Numbered from the stretch's first letter, positions 33,333 through 46,377 are shown. The stretch: 64,000 nt of DNA from Liriodendron chinense (GCA_003013855.2 ML058409.1:992001-1056000); one strand, 5' to 3'. Numbers and translations: made by a program. Notes: generated by a model from the letters alone, not told the origin.

Positions 33333-35560
33333 ACCATGGTCCGTTCTTCTTCGAATACAACATTCATATTGTTCAAGCTCCCACTATTATCAATGTCCTC
33401 AATGAACCTGGCATTCTTAGTCTCTATAATCCTCATGGAGTGGGAAGGACAGTAGAATGTATAACCTTTTGACCTTTCTGGGTATCCAATGAAGAAACAA
33501 CTTATTGTTCTGGGGTCGAGTTTTCTTTCATGCGGGTTATAGGGTTTGGCCTCTGCTGGACAACCCAAACATGAAAGTATCAGAGACTTGGTTTTCTCTC
33601 ATTCCACAACTCAAAAGGGATTTTTGATATAGCCTTACTAGGAACCCGATTAAGGATATGAACAACGGTTTTGATCGTATTGCCTCATAGAGATTCTGGC
33701 AATATCGAATTACTAACCATGCTACGCACCATGTCCATTAGGGTGCAATTGCGCCTTTTAGCTACACCATTCTACTTTGGAGTTTCAAGTATTGTGTATT
33801 GGGCGACAATGACACAATCTTGTAGGTACTTGACGAACGATCCTGGATTACGACTTGATTCGTCATATCTGCCATAGTATTCACCACCACGATTAGATCC
33901 GACGACTTTAATCTTTATGTTAAGTTGATTTTCAACTTCAACTTTATAGATTTTAAAAATATCTAGGGCTCCGATCTTTCATTTATAAGATAAAGGTACC
34001 CGTACCGAGAGTAGTCATCTATAAAGGTGATAAAGTATTTCTGTCCACTCTACGATGCAATAGAGAATGGTTCACAAATGTCTGTATGTATCACCTCTAA
34101 GAGTCCTACACTCCTAGTTGCACATTTCTTCATGATTCTAGTTTGTTTACCTTTTATACAATATGTGCAAACTTTAAAGTCGGAGAAGTCTAGAGAATGA
34201 AGAATTTCTTCCCGCACCAGCCTTTTCAATCTCTCACAAGAGATATGGCCTAATCGTCTGTGCCACAACATGGATGAATTTTCACAATCTATTCTCCTCT
34301 TAGTTCCTGACTTATTTCCATGGAGAGAATCTACATTATAGACGTGAGAGGCATTTAAGTCCAACTGGGATAGGTTATTAACCATAGTGCCAATGACAAT
34401 AACATTTGAATCGTAGTAAATATTAAACCATTTATTCTCAAATTTAAACGAATAATCGAATTTGTCTAAACGAGAAATTAAAATTAAATTGTGCCTTATG
34501 GAAGGCACACAAAATGTATATACTAGATTCAATGTATGACTTGACTTTAACCTAAGCCTACAAACTCCAATTGCCTCTACGTCCACCTTAACGCCATTAC
34601 CCATATAGACTGATCGTTCTGTATCAGTTGGAGGCCGGCTCTGTAACATATCCTGCAGGAATTACAGATGTGAATAATTGTACCGGAATCTATCCACCAG
34701 GAATTGATCGATATGTCAGCCAGATTAGATTCAAAATAGACCAAGACATAATCCTTACACTTCTTTATGAGCCACTGCTTGAACTTAATACAATCCTTTT
34801 TTCTGATGGCCCGACTTCTTACAGAAGAAACAATTATTCTTCTTTACCCAGTTTCTACTCGACTGCTCTTCAAGTTAATGTTGATTGCCTGAAGAACCTG
34901 AAGGTTACTTATCAGAACCTTGTTTTCTTTTCTTTTTCGATTATGTCCGTGTCCCGATGTTATAAGATGGATATTATGTGTCCTGCCTTGTTTACTGAGC
35001 CTTTCCTCCTCTTAAATACACTGAGAAATCAGTTCATTCAACGTCCATTTGTCCTTTTGGGTGTTATAGTTAACTTGAAACGTACTGAATATAGGAGGTA
35101 AGGAGTTCAAGAACAAGTATACTAAAAGTTCATCCTCTATTTTAAGACCGAATGAGTAAATCTTAGAGGTCACATCAGTCAGTTTTACGATGTACTCTTG
35201 GATATTTTCATGATCATTATAGGATGCGTGAGTTAATCGGCCCAGAAGGGAACTCACTTTAGCTTTATCCGATCTCTTGAATCGATTTCCTATTTCAGTC
35301 ATGAAAACCTTGGCCTTCTCAGTTTCAGGCATTAAACCCTTCATTGTCTTAGAAATCGAGTGTTTCATGATTTTGAAACACATCTTGTTGGATTTAACCC
35401 ATGCCTTATGGTGTGCAATTTCTGATTCACTACTCTTGTCAGATGGTTTAGGAGGTTCCTCCTCTTCCAGGGGCAAAGTCTATATCCATGTACCCCAAGA
35501 CTATCTTTACGGACTCTTTCCATTTGGGATAATTGGACCCAGTTAAAAGGGGTATCGAAT
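33333..35560 (-). pseudogene. Copia 1 gag, protease and integrase
   Basis: Gag near 35.56-35.0 kb (YPKWKESVKIVLGYMD, then a frameshift near 35.47 kb, then ENIQEYIVKLTDVTS). Zinc knuckle CFFCKKSGHQKK near 34.82 kb, also frameshifted. Protease WWIDSGT with its DSG codons at 34682-34690. Pre-integrase domain with MLWHRRLGHIS near 34.27 kb. In the integrase core the second catalytic Asp is Asn (GSNRGGEYYG, about 33.89 kb), a stop sits near 33.77 kb, and the catalytic Glu is Lys (NGVAKRRN). The C-terminal region has SCFFIGYPERSKGYTFY. Three or more frames are used; not functional. Confidence 0.8.
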
Positions 35561-37281
35561 TGTATTGAGTTGGAACATTAGCTAGTTATAAATACACTCA
35601 CATCAGTAAAGTGTTTAATTATTCATGAATATTAACTAAGTATTATGCAAAATTCATGATTAACATTCAATTGATTAGGGCCTTCAATTGAATTGTCCAT
35701 GATGATGATGAGCCCAATCATACAATCCTAGCGAGAGTCCAACGTATCATCACGACTCCTCCTGTGGGATGAAGTCACGACATACAAGTGACTCTCCTGA
35801 ACATGAAGCTAATTGATGCTAGTCATGTAAATCTGAGACACACAACACTTGTGGGTGAAATTCGTCTCTCAGCCTTACACCACCATCATCAGACCGCTTG
35901 TGTCTTGCCAAATGACGATCGTCTATGTTTTCGTCACCCCTCGCATTGAATCCAAACACAACTCTATGCAATCATAATACTGAATCCCAAAATCACCAGT
36001 TAAAATTTATAAAATTTTCACTGACTGAGGTCATTGTGGAGGCTAACACAACCAGTTCAAATTCACAAAATTAGACTCAGGATTACCTATATAATCCTAC
36101 CCTCAATGGATTATATTAAAGTGGTATGATTTGGCCTAAAATGTGGATGATGTTGACCATCTAAAGGTTGAGAGAAATCTTTTTAAAATTGACGGTTGGA
36201 TCAATGATTTAAAAGTCAACAACTAAAATCAGCAATGTAGGATGGTACTGGTCCTATTTCAGACCAAATCAGAACTTAATAACATGAATACTTAATTACT
36301 GGGGTCATCTATCAAGTGAAACCCACCAACCGTCTATTTATAAAATATGGCCCACTTGTACAAAATAATAACCCAAGTATACTTCATTATAACTGTAAAG
36401 AACAACATATAATAACTAGTTTGATTAAAACTCCGAAATTAGGCCATCTATTGGTAAATCTAAGTTGTTAGATATGTTCGGAACATACTAATTAAGCTAA
36501 AAACAAGTTTCACCCTAATCTGATTCAAAATGAAGCAGGTCCATCCAAAACACCATTTGAATGGTCAAGATCAATTTGATCAAATTTGAATAGATTCTAA
36601 AAAATTTGACCGGTTTATGTTGAAGATTATATCATTTTAGTTACTTAGACCAAATTTCACTCAAATCTGACCATTGAAACATCATATGTGACCTACTTAA
36701 TGAGTGATCAATATTGTTCATCTAATACTTCAATCATCCAAAAACCGATCGAGGTGAGTGACCACTCTATTCAAAGTCCTCAACGAGGAAAACAAGATTA
36801 TTGGATCAGATGATACAAATGGGTCCAAATTGCGAGTTAAAATGGGTCACAGACGGCTAACCATATGAAGTTCCATTAAATGCATGGTTTTTAAGACAAA
36901 ATTAAACATGGCTTTAAGTAAAGTCTCATTAAATTAGGCTTTAAGGGAAGATCCATTAAAAGGCTTTAAGGCCCCATGTTAAAGTGGTCAGATGCCCGAT
37001 GGACTTAGAGATAATAAAAATAAATAAACAAATGAAATGAAAAATAAATGGAACAATTGGTCCAAATGCCCAAAGTGGACCAACAAAAATCCAAAGAAGA
37101 ACATATTGGCCTAAGATTTAGGCCTCTAAATCTGATTATTGAAATGTAGAAATCGATGGCATAGATCTGACTATGAAAATCCACGAATGGATAACTCAAA
37201 TCTGACTAATAAGATCCGTTATCGGATTCATCAACCTGCATTGATCCGCCACAATTGATGCATAGTTACTCTGATACTAAA
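35561..37281 (-). other. Copia 1 leader with tRNA-Met primer-binding site
   Basis: The 5' leader is unusually long, about 1.7 kb between LTR and gag, AT-rich, with no gene seen. The PBS at 37264-37279 reads TAGTATCAGAGTAACT on the minus strand, close to the initiator-tRNA-Met site TGGTATCAGAGC of plant copia elements. A short direct repeat containing GGCTTTAAG occurs three times at about 36.91-36.97 kb. The length suggests an old insertion in the leader, but I see no boundaries. Confidence 0.6.
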
Positions 37282-37735
37282 TGTGATCTGACATGCGAAA
37301 TAAAGGATCGATCTATGCATTGATTGTAGGAATTAAAATAATCTGATATGAAGTTGCGTACCTATTTGAGAAGCCATAGGATGAGATGGACGAACCAGAT
37401 CTTCCGCATCTTACACCTTTAGAGGATGCTAAGGGATGGGAAAATTTATGTCCACGATCGATGTGTAGGCTTGGGGACACAGTCGGTATTTATAATAAAT
37501 CAAATACAGGAGTTTTCATTTTTATTTATTAAAAACTCATCGAAACTCCCTAAATTAAAGACTCCACACTTAATATCCATGCTTATCAATGTGGTGTAAT
37601 GAAGCATCCCCCCCTAGCACGTTTTTAATATGACCACAACTTAAGTGGGGTCCACCGGTGTGCTCGATCTAAATTATACATCCTTTGATAGATCCAAACC
37701 ATTGATCATGTAGGCCCACCTTAAGAAGTCTTACA
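37282..37735 (-). repeat. 5' LTR of copia 1
   Basis: 454 bp partner of 29949-30404, same termini, next to the PBS on its left. Confidence 0.93.
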
Positions 37736-37740
37736 TACTT

Positions 37741-38368
37741 AACATAACCATGGAGTCCACCCAGTTAGGGACTCCAATATACGTGTTTGAAATAAGAAAA
37801 ATTCAAAAGTCTGGTGTCCCAGCTCAAAACTCCAATAACATGACTGCCACGAAGATCTCCACCTACTCTAATTCGCCCAAGCCTAGAAATACGATATCTT
37901 CACTACGGGGTCTAACCAGGCCTCATCTATTACATTTGCTCCTGGGGTACCTGCATTGATGAAATCGTCTGGTTGATGTTTTAAAACACCGTCCTAGGTG
38001 GGAGTACGTAGCTAACTCAGTGATTTCATTAACCTAAGTTACACATATTATCAAACACAATCAAGTATAGGTAACGAGGAACACACAAGTCATCAAATAT
38101 GAGTTAAGCTAGTTGTCTATAATGCATGAATGCATGAAATGCAAATGCATGCCCTGATCACTAGTCCTCCTTTTGTCACAATCGACAATGAGTAGCTAGT
38201 CACCACATCACCTGCACAGACTAAACCGACAGTGAATGGGGCTCGTCACCCCCATCACCCACACATAATGCATGTTATGTATGATTAGCTAAGTAATCAA
38301 TTAGTCAAATTCATCCAGCAAGTTGGTGAAGCCAAAATGCCATCATTTTATCATCGAGTCTAATTGAG
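37741..38368. repeat. Middle part of the old LTR-like repeat
   Basis: Continues the sequence left of copia 1 and is itself cut at 38373 by the Athila-like element; the next part starts after 48617. It carries motifs GGCTCGTCACCC and GGTGAAGCCAAAATGCCATCA that recur near 48.77 kb and, diverged, at 58.67-58.87 kb. A small open frame at 37750-37959 is not supported as a gene. Confidence 0.5.
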
Positions 38369-38373
38369 AACAT

Positions 38374-39925
38374 TGTTCGCTTCCCCAAGTGTAGGGTTGC
38401 GATGTAGTAATAATCTCAGTAAGACCGAGGTCGATCCCAGGGACTTATATAATAATTTACAAACACTTCCAATAGCTTCTATTGAAAAGCTAACAAATAA
38501 GTTTTTAAGGAGATTGATGTGAATAGCAATTTTGAACTTAAACTGAAGTAATCAATTAATAAAAGGCACTAGGGGTTCAAGGATCCACTTGTAGCAATCC
38601 TTGATGCTCAATTCGCTGTGGTTTCTCACTTTCTCAACTAGAATCGAAATTAAGATCTATCTAGTCGGATGATAGAGCAGTTAAACCAAATAATCTGCCA
38701 TATGTAAAAGCCATGTGTATGATTCACTCAATGCAAGCTAGGACGAGCATACTCAATTGCATAGGTCAGTCCCAATTCCAATAAACTAAGTTCACAATCA
38801 TAACCATCATTAAGTCCAGTCACAAGATAAAGCTAGATTATGATTTGAACTTGATTCAAATCAAATACACAATCCCATACATACTACAGAAATCTAGAAA
38901 AGTAGAACTTTGGTAGGAAATTCCCACATGACGATCATAGTACTAGAGCGTACTCCAATTCCTCGGATCATACAGGTCTAGACTAACACACAACAATTAA
39001 GAACTCAAGCAATTCGTCCAAACATCCATGAGTCATCATAAGACTAAGAAAAACTACTTTAGAACTTGAACTAAACTTCAAACCACTGTTTTTAAACAGG
39101 AAATCCAACTTAAAACCAACTTAAATGAATTGAAACATCTTAGATTCACTACAAGCTTCACCTCTTAGCCCTAGCTAAGAGGTTTAGCCATTCATGATCC
39201 AAGGAAACATGAAACAACTAAGAAAAATATAAAAACGAGAAAGCAAACTAGAAGGAGTTGTGAAACTCCGAAATCCACTTCCGCCGCCTCCCAGCTTGCT
39301 CAAACCTTCTTAGATACTCTAGGAACGATCCCTAGGTGTCCTTTTATAGTGGGGAGGCTTCGCAGCATCAGAATCTTCCAGAAATTGCATAAGCTTACGC
39401 AGTGCGCAGAAAAATTCGACGCCCAAATAGGAAGGTTCGCAGTTTTACGCATGGCTGACCGGTCGCACGACCGGTCTGAGTGGCTTGGCCGACCGGTCAC
39501 AACCGGTCGGACTCATTTAGGAAACATTCCAGCAAGCTCAAGGGGCCATCAGACCTGTTGGCCGACCGGTCACGACCGGTCGGACAACACTGTTTGTATG
39601 TCCAGCAAGTTCAGCAGGGTCTGGGAGAGCTGGCCGACCGGTCTAGACCGGTCGTGGCCCTCCTGGCCGACCGATCACGACTAGTCTTGGCCTCTTTTCT
39701 TCTTCATTTCTTTCTTTCTTTCTTTTCTCTGCTTTCTTCTTTCTTTGGCCCACCTTGAGTCTTCATCCAAGGCTCCTAAGTAGATCCTTTTGGTCTCCTA
39801 TTGGGTGAAGTCCACTCTCATTCATGCAACCACAAAACATGCATTAGATTAGTCTTTAAATCATGAAAACCTTGCATAATGAGGGATGAATTGGGGTTAG
39901 AATATACACAATTAAGAGCTCAACA
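38374..39925 (-). repeat. 3' LTR of the Athila-like element, with five inverted-repeat sites upstream of TATA
   Basis: Minus-strand TATA box CTATAAAAG (rc of 39341-39349). About 105 bp upstream of it, in minus sense, begin five inverted-repeat sites at 39455-39478, 39489-39510, 39562-39583, 39634-39654 and 39667-39686. The perfect one (39562) has arms CCGACCGGTC and GACCGGTCGG separated by AC. Confidence 0.93.
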
Positions 39926-41174
39926 CACCCCCCAACCAACATTTTGCTAGTCCCGAGCAAAACATGTGTGAAACCAATTCCATTCTCCAAAACCCAACTC
40001 TCCTTTAGAAACCATTCTTCTATACATCCCAAGATATACAAGTGTAAGATTCAGAAATATTAGGTGACAGAGGTTGAAATCGTAAACTCTCAAGACATAA
40101 CAAGTGTCCATATGAGATTCCCGTTGATTGGTTGATGAATAGAAAAACTTGAACAAATTCAACCTAGTGTGTATCGTGAAAGTTCATCTCATGAGTATCC
40201 AAGATTATTTTCTTTATAGATCATCTAGACTATAGATCTCAAGGTATATAGAGCAACAACAAGCCAATGACAGGAATTTGCCTTACTGTCCTTCCGACGG
40301 CTTTCACACTAAGTCCCATTTCCGGCTTTGGTTACGGGTAGACCATCCCCCGGTTGGTAATAGGTAGCCCTAATAGAAAATTTCCACCATTTTTCCATCA
40401 TTCCCAATTTCATCCTTCCTTTTCCTTTTTCTTTTAAATTAGATAGGAATTTTAGAAATCCATATCTTTCGTTATTTTCCCATGGACAAGGATGGACAAA
40501 GTACCCCAGCTTGGTTTCTCAACACCTGAAATCAAAGTCTATCTAATCCATAAATCACATAATCCTTTCAACCCATGAAACTCGTGTAATGTGAACTAGG
40601 TGTAAAAGTGTTCAAATTTTCTATCAATCACATAACTAGGGGAATTCACATGTAAAACCATTATGCTATGAGAAGTTTATGACTTACAACCTCATACACT
40701 TCATATCTTCTCCTCTTATGCTCATATTATCTTGAATACATAGAAACAACATTTTCCAAAAGAGATTTGAATTTTTGAAAAATCGAAAAATTTCTACATA
40801 GTTGCTCGAAATGTTACAAATCGCTGGATTCATCCAAGTGATCTTACACCCCCCAACCAAATCTCGCATTGTCCTCAATGTAAAAGATGTGCAATGAGCA
40901 AAACATGAGAGCAATTTGAAAATAAAAGGGAGTGGGGAATGATAATACCTGAGAGAGTGAAAAGTGGAATTCTTCCTCCTTCGAACAAACCTATGAAAAA
41001 TAAAAGCAACCAACTCCTAATCCTAACTACTCTATACCTCCATCAGACTAGGAGATCAATCGTCCTGATATACAGGATCAGTTAGAGGTATGGACATACC
41101 TTCTGAAGGAAACTTCTCAAAGAACGGCTTTAATCGCTGACCATTCGCCTTAAAGATGTTGCCGTTCCTTGGAT
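39926..41174 (-). other. Athila-like 3' region: PPT, second PPT-like tract, no env recognised
   Basis: Right of the LTR the plus strand reads CACCCCCCAACCAAC, so the element's strand has the G-rich polypurine tract GTTGGTTGGGGGGTG abutting the LTR. A near copy (CACCCCCCAACCAAAT) recurs at about 40849-40864. Athila elements often have an env-like ORF here; the only long frame (40684-41013, minus) shows no signal peptide or clear env feature, so I leave it unassigned. Confidence 0.65.
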
Positions 41175-42257
41175 TTAACAACTTGACGGTCCCATATTGT
41201 AGACAGTTTGCACAATGTAGGGACCGGTCCATCGAGATCTCAATTTTTTCGGAAATAGATGTAGGCGAGAATTATACAGAAGGACTTTTTTATTGATCGT
41301 AAATGTCTTATGAAGAATGTTCTTATCATGAAATATCTTCGTCTTGTCCTTGTAAATTCTCGCATTCTCATATGCTTCGTTCCGGATTTCTGCAAGTTCA
41401 TTTAATTGAAGTTTGCGCAACGAGCTCGCCTTGTCAGAATCAAAATTGATCTTCTTTATTGCCCAATACGCCCTATGTTCCAACTCCACAGGCAAGTAAC
41501 AAGCCTTCCCATAGACAAGTCTATAAGGAGAAATTCCAATAGGTGTCTTAAAAGTGGTACGGTAAGCCCAAAGCGCATTGGTAAGTCGAAGCGACCAATC
41601 CTTGCGATCGGGGTTCATCGTTTTCTCCAAAATATGTTTAATCTCCCTATTGGATATCTCAGCTTGTCCACTAGTTTGTGGGTGATAGGGAGTGCTCACT
41701 TTGTGTGTTACGCTGTATTTCTTCATTAAGTTTTCAAATGGCTGATTACAAAAGTGAGAACCTTCATCACTTATGATGACTCGAGGTGTTCCAAATCGGG
41801 AAAGAATATTCTCTTCTAAGAACCAAATGACTGTTCTATGGTCATTATTCCAGCATGGAATCGCCTCGACCCATTTGGACATATAATCGTCTGCGAGCAA
41901 GATATATACGTTTCCAAAAGAAGATGGGAATGGACCCATGAAATCGATGCCCCAAAAATCGAAAATTTCAATTATTAAGATGGGATTGAGTGGCATCATA
42001 TTTCTACGGGAGATTCCTCCCAATTTCTGACAGGGATCACATGTTTTGCAAAACTCATGTGTGTCCTTGAACATAGTGGGCCAATAAAACCCACATTGCA
42101 GAATTTTGGCTGTGGTCTTTTTAGCCGAAAAGTAGCCACCACATGCCTGAGAATGACGGAAGGAGATGATATTTTGTTGTTCATCATCTGGCACACATCT
42201 CCTTATAATTTGATCGAGACAATACTTGAATAAGTATGGGTCGTCCCATAGGAATTT
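41175..42257 (-). pseudogene. Athila-like integrase
   Basis: About 339 residues. Zinc region: HSQACGGYFSAKKT then CKTCDPCQKLG; the second His of HHCC appears as Tyr (GGY). Catalytic core: first Asp in GIDFMGPF, second in ISDEGSHF, Glu in QAEISNREIK, all present. The C-terminal region ends in LRSRWTGPYIVQTV. A stop lies just upstream near 42.2 kb. The DDE triad is intact, but the zinc domain change and breaks in pol argue against function. Confidence 0.85.
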
Positions 42258-43682
42258 TCACACCTCAGTGAAGAACATATCATTATCTTGCTTTTTCCAA
42301 TGTGTAGGAATCATACCTGTAGCAAGATAGTTAGCAATGTCCGCATACCATGGCAATTGGGAGACTTTAAAAAGTTGTTCATCAGGAAACATGTCGTTGA
42401 TCGCGGTCGTTTCAGGGGAATCGATGAGAACAAGTCGAGAGAGATGGTTAGCGACTACATTTTCTACTCCTCTCTTATCACGTATCTCTATGTCAAATTC
42501 CTGGAGTAGAAGGATCCATCTTAACAACCACGGTTTAGCATCCTTCTTAGCGAGAAGGTACTTAAGCGCGGCATGGTCAGTGAATATGATGATCTTGGAT
42601 CCAATCAAGTAGGACCTAAACTTGTCCAAGGCAAAAACTACGGCTAAAAGTTCTTTTTCTGTAGTAGTGTAGTTTGCTTGGGCTGAGTTTAAGGTTCTAC
42701 TTGCATAGTAGATAACACATGGCTTCTTCTCTTTTCTTTGGCCTAGCACGGCCCCAATAGCATAGTCGCTTGCGTCACACATAATTTCAAAAGGAAGGCT
42801 CCAATCAGGTGGTTGCATTATGGGATCACATGTCAACATACCTTTAAGTGTAGTAAAGGCATTTTGACAATCTTCATTCCACTCAAAGGAATTCTCCTTT
42901 TGAAGTAGGTTACATAAGGGACGAGAGAGTGAACTGAAGTCTTTTATGAACCTTCTATAAAATTCTACGTGTCCCAAAAAGGACCGCACATCTCGTATGC
43001 TCTTGGGTGGTGGAAGGTTAGAGATAAGATCAATTTTCGCTTTGTCCACCTCGATTCCATTTTGTGAAACGATGTGACCAAGTACAATTCCCTTTTGAAC
43101 TATAAAGTGACACTTCTCCCAATTCAACACAAGGTTCTTCTCTTCACATCTTTTCAGCACAGATTTCAAGTGCTCAAGGCACTCATCAAAGCTACAACCA
43201 AATACTGAAAAATCATCCATGAAGACTTCGAGAATTGTCCCCACCATATCATAAAAGATACTCATCATACAACATTGAAAGGTGGCAGGGGCATTACATA
43301 GTCCAAACGGCATCCGTCGATAGGCGAAAGTGCCAAATGGACATGTGAATGTAGTCTTTTCTTGGTCTTCACGGGCAATTTCTATTTGGTTGTACCCTGA
43401 ATAACCATCAAGGAAGCAAAAATGGAAATGACCTGCCAACCTTTCTAAAATTTGATCAATAAACGGTAGGGGGAAGTGGTCTTTCCTTGTGATAGTGTTT
43501 AGCTTCCTGTAGTCAATACACATTCTCCAACCGGTAGTGACTCTGGTTGGTACGAGTTCATTATTGGCATTGGCTACGATGGTGATTCCGGATTTCTTAG
43601 GTACCACTTGAGTTGGACTCACCCATTGACTATCGGATATTGGGTAGATAATACCCACATCCAATAGTTTTAACCACTTCAT
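42258..43682 (-). pseudogene. Athila-like reverse transcriptase and RNase H
   Basis: 474 residues without internal stop. RT: KKSGITIVANANNELVPTR, WRMCIDYRKLN, FCFLDGYSGYNQI, FGLCNAPATFQ and the catalytic FMDDFSVFG (M-D-D in place of the usual V-D-D). RNase H: EIMCDASDYAIGAVLGQ, TTEKELLAVVFA, IIFTDHAALKYLL. The frame overlaps the protease frame at 43630-43682, showing a single indel near 43.66 kb. A single RNase H domain, unlike the two TAT elements, agrees with Athila. The domain otherwise looks complete. Confidence 0.88.
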
Positions 43683-44571
43683 TCATGTTTGGATTGAGTC
43701 GTCTTTGTGGTTGCCTAGATGTCTTCGCATTCTCCTCAAGGTGTATGTGATGAGTACAAATCAGTGGGTTTATGCCTTTGAGATCCGTAATCAACCACCC
43801 AATGGCACTCTTGTGCTCTAATAGAGTGGCCATTAGCCTACTCTCTTGTTCATCATCCAAGTGGGAAGAAGTCACCACCCGATATATCTCATCTCGACCT
43901 AAATAGACATATTTCAGCTCACTTGGTAATGGTTTTAGGTCGAGTGTTGGTGCCTTGATATTGGATGGGAGGGCTTTGTACTCGTTTACGGGTAAAGGCT
44001 CAAATAGGGCCCTCCATCTTTTGTTATCAAGCACCGGCATCACATCTAAAATGGCATCCATCTCTCGTATTGTGTCATCATTTATCTCATGAGAATGGGC
44101 CACACATGCCTCCAAAGGGTCAGAATATAATGACAAGGGGAAAGTTTCCTCCACGAATGATTCAATCAAGTTTATCTCATGGATCTCCTCATCAATTTCC
44201 CGTGGTTGTTTGTATAGATCAAATATATTCAGCTCAAGTGTCATGTTTCCAAAGGACATTTGTACGAGCCCGTTTCTACAATTGATAATTGCATTGGAAG
44301 TAGCTAGAAAAGGGCGGCCAAGTATGACGGGAATTTGAGCACCGGTACCTATCACGGGATGTGTATCCAAGACAATAAAGTCTACTGGGTAGTAGAATTT
44401 ATCAACTTGGACTAGAACATCCTCAATCATTCCTCTCGGTATACGAATGGATCTATCTACAAGTTGGAGTGTGGTTTTGGTGGGTTTCAATTCACCTAAC
44501 CCAAGTTGTTCGTAAACCGAGTATGGAACTTGCCCCCAAATCAAGTAAGGCTTGTTTAATCCGGTAGTCTC
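43630..44571 (-). pseudogene. Athila-like aspartic protease with a deletion at the active site
   Basis: The catalytic loop LLDLGAS is readable on the minus strand at about 44.535 kb, in the frame coming from gag. Directly after it the frame changes, and PYSVYEQLGLGELKPT continues in another register. A short deletion has removed the residues normally between DLGAS and PYS. Downstream IPVILGRPFLATSNAII is the conserved second block, and KTSRQPQRRLNPNM leads to RT. The breaks at 44.53 and 43.66 kb split the polyprotein in three. Confidence 0.8.
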
Positions 44572-46377
44572 CTATGATGCATGAGATGGTTGGACCACCC
44601 GGATCCTTGTATTTTTGAGCACCTCTTGTTTGATAATGGCACTCAAATTCTCAGTCAAAAGTACTTTGTTGTGAACATTGTGTTTCCTTTTGACTGTGCA
44701 CAATTCCTTTAGAAATTTGGCATAGGATGGTATTTGCTTTATGGCATCCAACAACGGGATGTTGATCTTCACCTGCTTGAAAAACTCTAGAATTTTCAGG
44801 TTTTTGTCTAAAGGTTTGGGTGAAATCAACCTTTGGGGAAACGGAGCAACCAGCTTGTATTGCCTTTCCGGTTCTTTCTCTTGTGGAGTGTTGTTTGAGC
44901 TATCATCCTCTTTTGAATTTTTCGGATCCTTAGGCTTTGGGGCCTTCACCGGATTAGATTTATCAACTATTTTTCCACTTCTCAAAGTGGTGATAGCTTG
45001 AACATGCTCCGTATGTTGGGAGGATAAGCCTGCATCTTGTATCTCAAATTGGATTCTTGGGTTAAGAAGTGTGCCTTTCTCCCTAACACTGAGGTGAGAT
45101 TCAACTCTAGCCATTGAGGTTTTCAATTCATTGATGCCTTGAGTTGAATTTTGATTGAATTTCAATTGCTCTTGCATGAACCCATCTATTTTCAGAGAAT
45201 TAGTCTTGTTATACTCAGCTTGAACCGATACAAATGCACCCAACATCTCCTCTAGCGTAGCTTTTGGAGTAATGACTAGAGATGGACCTAGTATAGGTTG
45301 AGCTTGAGGGATATTGTTTGCATTCGCAGTGGGTCCATTCCTCCAACTGAAGTTGGGATGGTTCTTCCAATTAGCATTAAACATGTTTGAGTTTGGAGCA
45401 CCAAATTTCCGTTGATAACTGTTTATGGCATTTGATTGTTCTTGTAAGATGTCCTGAACCGCTGAAATTGTGGGACAATCTTGTGTTGCATGTTGATTTC
45501 CGGCACAAATTCCACAAACAGTTTCAACGTCATTGGAGTTAATTATCTCTCCTTTCCTTAATTCCATGGCCTCAACTTTTCTTGTGAGGCTAGCCACCCG
45601 TGCACTTATGCTATCCTCTTCTGATAAGACATAAATTCCTCCTTTTTCTTTTTGTTGGCTAGTCTTGAAATTTGTTGGTTTAGATGTATCCCAAGACTGT
45701 GCATTCTCAGCCACTTCCTCCAAATAGTCCCATGCTTCATCAGCTTCCTTGTTCATGAACTCCCCATTACACATCATCTCTACAAATTGGCGCATGGGTG
45801 AAGTCAGTCCATCATGAAAAAAGCTTATAACCCACCAAATTTCATAGCCATGATGTGGGCATGCATTTAACAAGTCCTTAAACCTCTCCCAACATTGGAA
45901 GAAGGTCTCATCTTCCTTTTCGGCAAAGTTCATGATAAGGCGCCTCAACATGTTCGTTTTGTGAGTAGGGAAGAAGTTTTTAATGAATTCCCTATGCATA
46001 TCAGTCCATGCACCAATTGATCTTGGCCTTAATGCATGAAGCCAACCTTTAGCTTTATCTTTCAGAGTAAAAGGAAATAATTTAAGTCTTACCACATCAT
46101 CAATAACATTCACAAAGTGCATGGTGGTTATTACCTCATCAAACTCCTTAAGGTGTTGATAGGCACTTTCACTGTCTAATCCATGAAATTTTGGGAGGAG
46201 TTGGATTACTCCCAGTTTCAAATCTACATTCCCTGCATTTTGTGGAAAGATTATGCATGAGGGAGTGCTCGCTCTTGCTGGTTGCAAGTAATCACGTAAT
46301 GTTCTTGGTCGAGGAACATTCTCAACTACATTCTCCCCCGTTTCGGTTTGGTTTTGGCCCAGATTAGGATTGGCCAT
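44572..46377 (-). pseudogene. Athila-like gag
   Basis: 601 residues, open from MANPNLGQNQTETGEN. The capsid (retrotransposon gag domain) spans about residues 60-210 with FHGLDSESAYQHLKEFDEV, KGWLHALRPRSIGAW and FFPTHKTNMLRRLIMNF. A zinc-knuckle-like CGICAGNQHATQDC (C-x2-C-x4-H-x4-C) lies near residue 295, and a basic/Pro-rich C-terminal part follows. I see no internal stop, so gag itself may be intact. The start is the first Met after a ~690-bp leader. It forms the cytoplasmic particle that packages element RNA. Confidence 0.88.

Larger units (their letters stand above)
29949..37735 (-). mobile_element. Copia element 1 (Ty1/copia)
   Basis: LTRs at 29949-30404 and 37282-37735 begin TGTGATCTG and end AGTCTTACA. 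Target duplication is TACCT (29944-29948) and TACTT (37736-37740), one mismatch. PBS at 37264-37279 and PPT beside 30405 are both in place. Internal order gag, protease, integrase, RT, RNase H is the Ty1/copia order. A solo LTR interrupts it at about 32726-33332. Clade not assigned. Confidence 0.92.

Noticed and set aside
39349..39684. Open frames across the Athila-like LTR with repeated GRPVTTGR/DRS-type peptides
   Set aside because: They translate the GACCGGTC inverted-repeat array; the same frames appear in both LTRs and the solo LTR as repeat by-products.
40684..41013. Candidate Athila env-like ORF, 109 codons
   Set aside because: Too short, with no signal peptide or transmembrane pattern, and it overlaps the second PPT-like tract.
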